A stretch of DNA of 5,944 nt from Waddliaceae bacterium (GTDB lineage: Bacteria; Chlamydiota; Chlamydiia; Chlamydiales; SLOH01), in the NCBI GenBank assembly GCA_007132595.1, contig SLOH01000070.1, positions 1 to 5,944 on the forward strand. Reading direction: 5' to 3'. The translations under genes were made by a program, and so were the position numbers. This document shows positions 1 through 4,155 of this stretch, piece by piece. The first letter of the stretch is position 1. Each line of letters opens with the position of its first letter. The notes under the pieces were generated by a model. The model worked only from the letters and a program-made list of their open reading frames with translations, had not been told where the DNA came from and did not search any database.

Positions 1-389
1 AGGAAAAAACCGGTCCCACAGATCATCTTGAACCGTCAGTGACCTATGAGAATTTGATCAAAGCATCGGAGTTAAAATACTCAGGCAGCGCTCCTATGAT
101 TCTGCTTCAGTTCCATCCTGAATTTCACCAAGCAACATCAGCAGATAGTATAGAGAGGGAATTGATTGATTTTGGCCTAGATGTCATAACATCTAAACGC
201 AATGAGGCATTTTGGGAAATTCTTTCGGATAGTGCAAAAGCGTATCGCATCAAAAAAATTGCACTCTCAAAGCTGGCGAAGCATATGCAGTTAACTTGCG
301 CTTTCGGCCAGGAGTTTGAAGTCAAAAGGAGTGACTCTTTCCTTTTCATGAGCTTTCAATCGATTTCTTCTCAAGAAACAACATGCTGA
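1..389 (+). CDS. C-terminal part of a class I glutamine amidotransferase-like protein (5' end outside window)
   Basis: The frame is open from base 3 to the TGA at 387-389. The GTG at 39 is therefore probably an internal valine and the gene begins upstream of the window. The visible 128 residues contain ILLQFHPEF (His codon 114-116). This matches the QFHPE motif that supplies the catalytic His and Glu of class I (triad) glutamine amidotransferases; the nucleophilic Cys would lie upstream and cannot be checked. Such domains hydrolyse glutamine to deliver ammonia, or act as gamma-glutamyl hydrolases of the peptidase C26 type. About 90 residues follow the motif, more than the 20-30 usual in the family, and I do not recognise this tail. 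It contains a charged, probably helical part followed by FGQEFEVKRSDSFLFMSF. The last 19 bases overlap the 3' end of the opposing toxin gene. The family call rests on one motif, so the specific substrate is unknown. Confidence 0.55.
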   Translation, partial: EKTGPTDHLEPSVTYENLIKASELKYSGSAPMILLQFHPEFHQATSADSIERELIDFGLDVITSKRNEAFWEILSDSAKAYRIKKIALSKLAKHMQLTCAFGQEFEVKRSDSFLFMSFQSISSQETTC

Positions 390-1231
390 AGATAAAATTG
401 ATTTATTTGACCGAAGGCTTGTGGCATTGTCAGGTTGATTCCACATTCGTTGGCAAGTGTCCGGTAAAGAGTTGTCCATGTTTTGGGTGGCTCACTCAGA
501 GATACAGGAAGTGAATGTGTCTTACGTGTGTTAAAAACTTTTTGAATAGTCTTTCTGAAAGTGCCTACATCGATACTTCTGTGCTCTGTCAAAAGAAGCA
601 TATCAATCAAATCCTTTACCCTAGAATTCAACTTCTCTTCACGTGGAAGAGAATAAGCGTGAAGTTTTTCTGCAAGTTGTTGCTCAATAGAAATCATTCT
701 CATTCTAGGAGTTTTTATCCCGCAATATTCCAACCAATCAGAACTATTCACTTGTTCAATTTCATCTGCGATAACATCTGCTCCAACATCCAACTGGAAA
801 CGGACAAAAAGACGTCTATCAACAAATGAAGAAACTGAATATCTGGCGCCCCCGTAAGGGGCATTATCCAGGTCCATTCGAGATTCACTAACCTCAAAGG
901 AAAAATAATCCTCTAAATCAAGTTTTACCAATTCGCGAATCTCTCGAATGATGACAGTCTCCATCAACGACTCATCTATTCCAGTCCTGTGAAGGCAAGT
1001 TAAATCTATATCTTTCGTGGCTCTAGCTGCAGTAAAACGAAGTTCCATCGCATACCCACCTTTCAGAACAAAGCCATCGGAACCTTGGTGGAAAATACGA
1101 GCCAACAACCTCTCAAAAGCCACTTTCCTTCTCACCCTCTGTAAGTCCTGGTTCGTTTTTTCAGCCACACTTTTTAAACGCGCCTCCAAACTTTTACGAA
1201 AATCAGTCGCTGTTTTAAATACTGTTGTCAT
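371..1231 (-). CDS. abiEii: AbiEii/AbiGii-family nucleotidyltransferase toxin
   Basis: This 286-residue protein has the DNA polymerase beta-like nucleotidyltransferase fold signature of AbiEii toxins. LKGGYAMELR (residues 56-65) and RATKDIDL (70-77) form the GG...R-x-T-x-D-x-D core, with D74 and D76 the expected metal-binding acids. EQQLAEKLHAY (183-193, K189) matches the conserved lysine motif, and RVKDLIDML (204-212) matches the R-x-K-D-x-x-D motif. Length is close to the family norm of about 300 residues, so the gene looks intact. Known relatives (AbiEii, MenT) are growth-arresting GTP- or CTP-dependent nucleotidyltransferases, and some MenT proteins modify tRNA 3' ends. The start ATG overlaps the antitoxin stop as ATGA (1228-1231), with a weak AAGAG ribosome site 7 bases upstream, so the two genes are translationally coupled. 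The 3' end runs 19 bases into the opposing amidotransferase-like gene. The target in this organism is unknown. Confidence 0.88.
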   Translation of the reverse strand: MTTVFKTATDFRKSLEARLKSVAEKTNQDLQRVRRKVAFERLLARIFHQGSDGFVLKGGYAMELRFTAARATKDIDLTCLHRTGIDESLMETVIIREIRELVKLDLEDYFSFEVSESRMDLDNAPYGGARYSVSSFVDRRLFVRFQLDVGADVIADEIEQVNSSDWLEYCGIKTPRMRMISIEQQLAEKLHAYSLPREEKLNSRVKDLIDMLLLTEHRSIDVGTFRKTIQKVFNTRKTHSLPVSLSEPPKTWTTLYRTLANECGINLTMPQAFGQINQFYLQHVVS

Positions 1232-1818
1232 TTGAGCACTCTTTTAATTTTTTGATAAATCTCAGGTTTTGTTTGCTTAAGAGAGTCCAACTCCCTTTCG
1301 AGAAGGAGACCACGGCCCAAGGCTTGTTGAACCGCCTGCCCGATAAAGTTATCAGCAACGGTTCCCGCGGTCACGCAATCAATGATGGTTCTTAGAGGAG
1401 TGGTCACCTTATATCCCTGTCTTTCTTCAATATCTGAATCTTCTAGAGCATTTCTATGCAAGCGGAGTAGCTTAGGTGGTTTTTTACGTCTTCGAAAATT
1501 AAGTGGAACAGTCATATGCATCTTAGAGGGCATTACATCGGAAAGCTCATGAATATCTAAAGCCGTTTCATGAGACCAAACCCCTTGCGGCACATCCTCG
1601 ATATTCCTACTCCATAGGAACCACAAGACAAGTTCAGGTCTTTCTGTCACAGGATACCTAGCTAATCGGTAGACACCTCTTTCCTCTTGGGTCCATTCCC
1701 CCAAAGCAAGCTTTAAATGAAAATTAGAACGCTTATAGTTGCACTCTTCTGCCTGTTTTGCAGTAAAAAAACCTTGCTGACGGTCTGCTATCTCAAAGAG
1801 TTGATTCTGACTTCCCAT
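1228..1818 (-). CDS. abiEi: AbiEi-family antitoxin / transcriptional regulator
   Basis: This is a 196-residue protein. Residues about 5-50 look like the winged-helix N-terminal domain of AbiEi antitoxins: FEIADRQQGFFTAKQAEE, then a helix ending KLALGEWTQEERGVYRLA, typical of the AbiEi_4 type. The C-terminal half has HMTVPLNFRRRKKPPKLLRL and GYKVTTPLRTIIDCV, which match the RTI-D segment common to this family. In characterised type IV systems AbiEi counteracts AbiEii without a stable complex and represses its own operon by binding inverted repeats. The gene precedes and overlaps the toxin by four bases, the usual abiE order. The ATG at 1818 is the only reasonable start, because an in-frame stop lies at 1828-1830 and no other start codon comes between. 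No good Shine-Dalgarno sequence precedes it, and the likely transcription start is only a few bases upstream, so the mRNA may be nearly leaderless. The family call is good; regulation is inferred. Confidence 0.85.
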   Translation of the reverse strand: MGSQNQLFEIADRQQGFFTAKQAEECNYKRSNFHLKLALGEWTQEERGVYRLARYPVTERPELVLWFLWSRNIEDVPQGVWSHETALDIHELSDVMPSKMHMTVPLNFRRRKKPPKLLRLHRNALEDSDIEERQGYKVTTPLRTIIDCVTAGTVADNFIGQAVQQALGRGLLLERELDSLKQTKPEIYQKIKRVLK

Positions 1819-1819
1819 A

Positions 1820-1853
1820 CACCAATGTTATAAATTTTATGGTATTGGTGCAA
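1820..1853 (-). promoter_or_regulatory. Putative abiE promoter and AbiEi operator palindrome
   Basis: CACCAAT (1820-1826) and ATTGGTG (1844-1850) are perfect inverted arms. ATAAA (1830-1834) and TTTAT (1836-1840) are a second perfect pair around the same centre at 1835, so 12 of 15 positions are symmetric over 31 bp. On the - strand a TTGCAC (1848-1853), 15-bp spacer, TATAAC (1827-1832) promoter overlaps the palindrome. Its start would lie about 1-3 bases before the abiEi ATG. The spacer is short and the -10 is not unique, since TAAAAT at 1834-1839 is an alternative. AbiEi proteins are known to autorepress through inverted repeats; binding here is inferred from position. Confidence 0.5.
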
Positions 1854-2015
1854 TGGTTAGTTTGGGTTTAAGTGTTGATTTGTATAACATATTTAAAATC
1901 TGATACTTAAAATAATTTACATTTCAGAATAATGAACTCTATAGTGCTGTTGAACTATCCCTAATGGATTAACTTTGAGTTAACATCAACCTGTTTAAGT
2001 TTTTATCATTTACTG
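1854..2015. other. AT-rich divergent intergenic region without a gene
   Basis: No ORF of useful length or RNA gene is visible here between the divergent abiE operon and the Nudix gene. The longest candidate is a ten-codon ORF at 1932 with no supporting signal. The region is visibly AT-rich. It contains a TTAAC-TTTGA-GTTAA inverted repeat at 1969-1983. TATAACAT at 1883-1890 is the inverse of ATGTTATA at 1825-1832 beside the abiEi start. Confidence 0.5.
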
Positions 2016-2024
2016 TGTTAGAAT
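1995..2024 (+). promoter_or_regulatory. Putative extended -10 promoter of the Nudix gene
   Basis: TGT-TAGAAT at 2016-2024 is an extended -10 element (TGn plus five of six consensus bases). The -35 is weak, TTAAGT at 1995-2000 with an 18-bp spacer, as is common for extended -10 promoters. Transcription would start near 2031, giving a leader of about 30 bases with the ribosome site at 2049-2054. Confidence 0.45.
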
Positions 2025-2048
2025 ACTTACCTAAAATCGAATCCAAAT

Positions 2049-2054
2049 AGAGGG
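2049..2054 (+). promoter_or_regulatory. Ribosome binding site fixing the Nudix GTG start
   Basis: AGAGGG lies 7 bases before the GTG at 2062. No ATG start exists upstream in frame before the stop at 2032-2034, and the next ATG is after the domain has begun. This supports the non-ATG start. A second purine run, AGGAA at 2056-2060, is too close to the start to be the main site. Confidence 0.55.
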
Positions 2055-2061
2055 CAGGAAA

Positions 2062-2535
2062 GTGTACGGACAACAAGGTTCTGAAGTCGATAGTGCACTT
2101 AGTTTATACGAAAAGCCGCAGGCAAATGCCTACTACTCAACAGAAGTCGTGACACTTTTTTTGAGGGCTAGAGAAAAAATATTAATGCTCAAACGAGCCG
2201 ACCTGCAAACTGCACCTTTGCAGTGGTGTATACCTGGAGGAAAGGTAGAGGAAGGGGAGTTATTAGTAGATGCATTAATGCGAGAGTTAATGGAAGAGCT
2301 TTCATGGACTCCTCTAAAAGAGAAGATTGAGTACCTCAAAGAACTTTATGTTCATCATCCTATCTATAAATATCGTCTGCATCTATTTCAATGCGTATTG
2401 GATGAAATTCCAGAAATTCAGCTCAATCAAAGAGAGCATATAGAATATACCTGGATTGAGGAGAGTGAAATTGACACTCTAGACTTAATAGACGGTCAAT
2501 ATGAGGCCTATTGTTTGACATACGACAAGGAATAA
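2062..2535 (+). CDS. Nudix hydrolase (MutT-like) with a variant Nudix box
   Basis: This 157-residue protein has a single Nudix domain. The box runs G60-x5-E66-x7-R74-E75-x2-E78-E79 (GKVEEGE, then RELMEELSW). It keeps the glutamates that bind the catalytic metal, but the usual Gly after EE-x is Ser81. The preceding QWCIPGGK (54-61) and the WIEESEID segment (131-138) are typical of the fold. Nudix enzymes hydrolyse nucleoside diphosphates linked to another moiety, such as oxidised dNTPs, NAD-like compounds or nucleotide sugars; the substrate cannot be told from sequence. About 26 residues precede the domain, without a signal peptide. The gene starts with GTG, has its own promoter, and is transcribed away from the abiE operon. 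It stands alone, with the - strand tRNA-Leu downstream. The family is certain apart from specificity; a role linked to abiE would be speculation. Confidence 0.9.
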   Translation: MYGQQGSEVDSALSLYEKPQANAYYSTEVVTLFLRAREKILMLKRADLQTAPLQWCIPGGKVEEGELLVDALMRELMEELSWTPLKEKIEYLKELYVHHPIYKYRLHLFQCVLDEIPEIQLNQREHIEYTWIEESEIDTLDLIDGQYEAYCLTYDKE

Positions 2536-2569
2536 AATGAGAGAAAGGTCTAAAGGTGGCGGTTGTCTT

Positions 2570-2593
2570 TCACTTGAAAAATTTTTCAAATGA
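2570..2593. repeat. AT-rich palindrome after the Nudix gene
   Basis: TTGAAAAATTTTTCAA (2574-2589) is a perfect 16-bp palindrome. Allowing one mismatch pair (2573/2590) it extends to 24 bp over 2570-2593. In RNA from the - strand that mismatch becomes a G-U pair, so the hairpin is slightly better in that direction. No clear T-tract follows on either strand, so it is not a convincing intrinsic terminator. It could be a protein-binding site. Confidence 0.5.
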
Positions 2594-2616
2594 GAAGAAG
2601 TTTTAGAGTGCCGGCG

Positions 2617-2655
2617 TTTTTTGGTGACTTTCTGGTTAGGCAGGTGGCCAAAAAA
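2617..2655. repeat. Short inverted repeat TTTTTTGG / CCAAAAAA
   Basis: TTTTTTGG (2617-2624) and CCAAAAAA (2648-2655) are perfect 8-base inverted arms around a 23-base loop. The structure lies between the Nudix gene and the tRNA terminator. No gene or known element explains it, and it may be chance in a sequence with A and T runs. Confidence 0.3.
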
Positions 2656-2684
2656 TGGGGGCGGTTGGATAAGATAGGTTCTTT

Positions 2685-2730
2685 AAGAAAAATGAGAGAG
2701 CCCCAAGCTGTTGGCAACCTGAGCTCTCTC
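2685..2730 (-). terminator. Intrinsic terminator of tRNA-Leu
   Basis: On the - strand, GAGAGAG (2730-2724) pairs with CTCTCTC (2700-2694), and a further G-C pair closes the inner side. The intervening 21-22 bases can pair partly (TTGG/CCAA). The hairpin is followed at once by ATTTTTCTT. It begins 12 bases after the tRNA 3' end, as expected for a single-tRNA transcript. Confidence 0.75.
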
Positions 2731-2741
2731 GCGGTTTGGCA

Positions 2742-2824
2742 TGCTCGGAGTGGGACTCGAACCCACACGCTGTTACCAGCAAGGGATTTTAAGTCCCTAG
2801 TGTCTACCATTCCACCATCCGAGC
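2742..2824 (-). tRNA. tRNA-Leu (anticodon UAA)
   Basis: The 83-base cloverleaf is complete. The acceptor stem is GCTCGGA with TCCGAGC, followed by discriminator A, as in leucine tRNAs. The D arm carries the GG pair, and the anticodon stem-loop is AGGGA-CTTAAAA-TCCCT with TAA at 2791-2789. The long class II variable arm is GCTG-GTAA-CAGC, and the T arm is GTGGG-TTCGAGT-CCCAC. The 3' CCA is not encoded (TGCC follows), so it must be added by CCA-adding enzyme. It reads UUA (and UUG by wobble) codons. It is a single gene with its own promoter and terminator. Confidence 0.97.
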
Positions 2825-2833
2825 GAGGGGAAT

Positions 2834-2863
2834 AATTTACCTTAAAACCGAATGGATTGTCAA
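2834..2863 (-). promoter_or_regulatory. Sigma-70-type promoter of tRNA-Leu
   Basis: On the - strand a perfect -35 TTGACA (2863-2858) is followed after 18 bp by TAAATT (2839-2834). The predicted start near 2827 is about three bases before the mature tRNA 5' end at 2824, which fits a tRNA transcription unit. Confidence 0.7.
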
Positions 2864-2891
2864 GATTTAGTCGCTAAATTCAAGCAGACAG

Positions 2892-2920
2892 ATGAGATTA
2901 ATGGGAAAAAATGGTAGGAT
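2892..2920 (+). promoter_or_regulatory. Putative promoter of the MFS transporter gene
   Basis: ATGAGA (2892-2897, four of six -35 bases) is separated by 17 bp from TAGGAT (2915-2920). TGG at 2912-2914 forms an extended -10. The start would be near 2927, leaving a leader of about 20 bases that contains the ribosome site AGGAG at 2934-2938. Confidence 0.4.
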
Positions 2921-2933
2921 ATAAGGTCATCCC

Positions 2934-2938
2934 AGGAG
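2934..2938 (+). promoter_or_regulatory. Ribosome binding site fixing the MFS GTG start
   Basis: AGGAG sits 7 bases upstream of the GTG at 2946, an optimal spacing. It supports this non-ATG start, which also gives the expected beginning of the first membrane helix. Confidence 0.7.
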
Positions 2939-2945
2939 AAACTTC

Positions 2946-4133
2946 GTGAACAAAAATGCCATTGTACTACTGATCTTCTCTCTGACATTTGTCGTTGTTT
3001 GCAGTCTGGACATGTACCTTCCGATTGCTCCTCAACTGGCCGATGTCTTTAAGGTCTCGCCGCATATGATTAAGCTCAATTTTATGCTTGGACCTCTGAC
3101 GGCCGGGCTGATCGGCATTCCAATCGGGCACTTCTCAGATTGTTATGGAAGACGTCCGCTCATGTTTCTTAGCCTTGTGTTTTTTCTTTTCGGGTTTATT
3201 TTTTGCGCGAGAAGCGAATCAATCGAAATGTTTTATTTTGGGAGGTTCCTAGGGTCTCTTGGTGTGGGAGGGCTGCTCGTATTGTGCAGTGCAATACTTT
3301 CTGACTTATTCAAAGGAGCGGAGCTTGCGCGCTATATCGGACTTTTCGCGCTCATATTTCCGATCGCGTTTGCCAGCGCGCCTGTGATTGGCGCCCAAGT
3401 GTATGTGTGGCTCGGGTGGCGCGCGATTTTTTGGGGGCTTTTCATTGTCTCAATTCCAATTGCATTGGGGATCGCTTTTTATATGTCCGAGACTTGTCGA
3501 AAGGAGGGGAAAAGCTCCATGCTTTCGTTGATGTGGAAAATGTCGACATCAAAGCTTGGGCTGGCTCTTGCATTGACACATGCGGTTCCTGTGACAATTG
3601 GCGCTATTTTTACCGTCAACGGCTCTTTTCTCTACTACAATGTATTTCATTTTGATTCTGTTTCTTTTTCTTTTGTTCAGGCAACCCCAGTCTTTGCGCA
3701 GTGTTTAGGGACGCTTTTATACCGCCGAGTGGTGCATGCGACGGGACCGAAACAAACGCTCAAGATGGGTTCTTGGGTGGCCGGGTTGTACAGCATCGTC
3801 TGTCTGCTGATGATTTTTAATGTCTTTGCCGGGCCTTGGGTGTCGGTTTTAGCTGTTTGCTTGTTTTCGTTAGGGGGGACGTTTGTGATTATCTCGGCAG
3901 CCACTCTTTTATTAGACTGCTCAGAGTATAACAAGGGGTTTATCTCGTCTTTTTTAAGTCTTGTGAAAAATATTGTGATCGCAGTTGTGATCGCAGCGAC
4001 GAGTTTTCTTCCGAGCCACTCGGTCGTTCCGATTTTTAGCGCGATGTTTTTCGTTTCATTGCTGACTGTTTTGCTTGTCTTTTCCTCGCTTCAAGCACTT
4101 GAAAAGCAAAAAGCGCTCTCTTTAAACAGCTGA
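2946..4133 (+). CDS. MFS exporter of the Bcr/CflA (DHA1) drug-resistance type
   Basis: This 395-residue protein has about 12 predicted membrane helices, near residues 5-27, 43-62, 72-88, 93-118, 129-152, 157-180, 204-230, 240-260, 274-294, 297-322, 331-353 and 359-382. LDMYLPIAP (21-29) in helix 1 is the Bcr/CflA signature. GHFSDCYGRRPLM (61-73) is MFS motif A between helices 2 and 3, and R100 with GSLGVGG is motif B. WLGWRAIFW (155-163) is also typical. Motif C in helix 5 is altered: SAPVIGA (144-150) replaces the usual GPxxGG. Family members are inner-membrane proton antiporters exporting drugs or small metabolites; the substrate here is unknown. Length is normal for the family, so the gene appears intact. 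It starts with GTG behind AGGAG, and converges on ftsK with 22 bases between the stops. It lies divergently from tRNA-Leu with separate promoters. Confidence 0.88.
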   Translation: MNKNAIVLLIFSLTFVVVCSLDMYLPIAPQLADVFKVSPHMIKLNFMLGPLTAGLIGIPIGHFSDCYGRRPLMFLSLVFFLFGFIFCARSESIEMFYFGRFLGSLGVGGLLVLCSAILSDLFKGAELARYIGLFALIFPIAFASAPVIGAQVYVWLGWRAIFWGLFIVSIPIALGIAFYMSETCRKEGKSSMLSLMWKMSTSKLGLALALTHAVPVTIGAIFTVNGSFLYYNVFHFDSVSFSFVQATPVFAQCLGTLLYRRVVHATGPKQTLKMGSWVAGLYSIVCLLMIFNVFAGPWVSVLAVCLFSLGGTFVIISAATLLLDCSEYNKGFISSFLSLVKNIVIAVVIAATSFLPSHSVVPIFSAMFFVSLLTVLLVFSSLQALEKQKALSLNS

Positions 4134-4155
4134 TTTTAGGTTCTTTAATAAGAGC
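4108..4155 (-). terminator. Putative ftsK terminator inside the MFS 3' end
   Basis: Immediately after the ftsK stop the - strand can form a 12-position stem. GCTCTTATTAAA (4155-4144) pairs with TTTAAAGAGAGC (4126-4115) with one mismatch and one G-U pair, around a 17-base loop. GCTTTTTGCTTTT follows. The T-tract lies only on the - strand side, so it should act for ftsK and not for the MFS gene, whose last codons it overlaps. Confidence 0.55.

Noticed and set aside
39..389. A complete small gene starting at GTG 39
   Set aside because: The frame is open upstream to the window edge and no ribosome site precedes the GTG. The catalytic-motif position also requires a large N-terminal part.
515..829. 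104-codon + strand ORF within the abiEii region
   Set aside because: It is antisense to a gene with all AbiEii motifs, and its composition is that of a shadow frame.
1854..2015. Small RNA or riboswitch in the abiE-Nudix spacer
   Set aside because: Only short inverted repeats are present. No multi-helix structure, terminator or known aptamer pattern could be recognised.
2590..2835. 81-codon + strand ORF, and a 74-codon - strand ORF over the same stretch
   Set aside because: Both run through the tRNA-Leu gene. The + strand peptide segment GTRTHTLLPARDFKSLVSTI is the typical antisense translation of a tRNA-Leu, and neither has a ribosome site.
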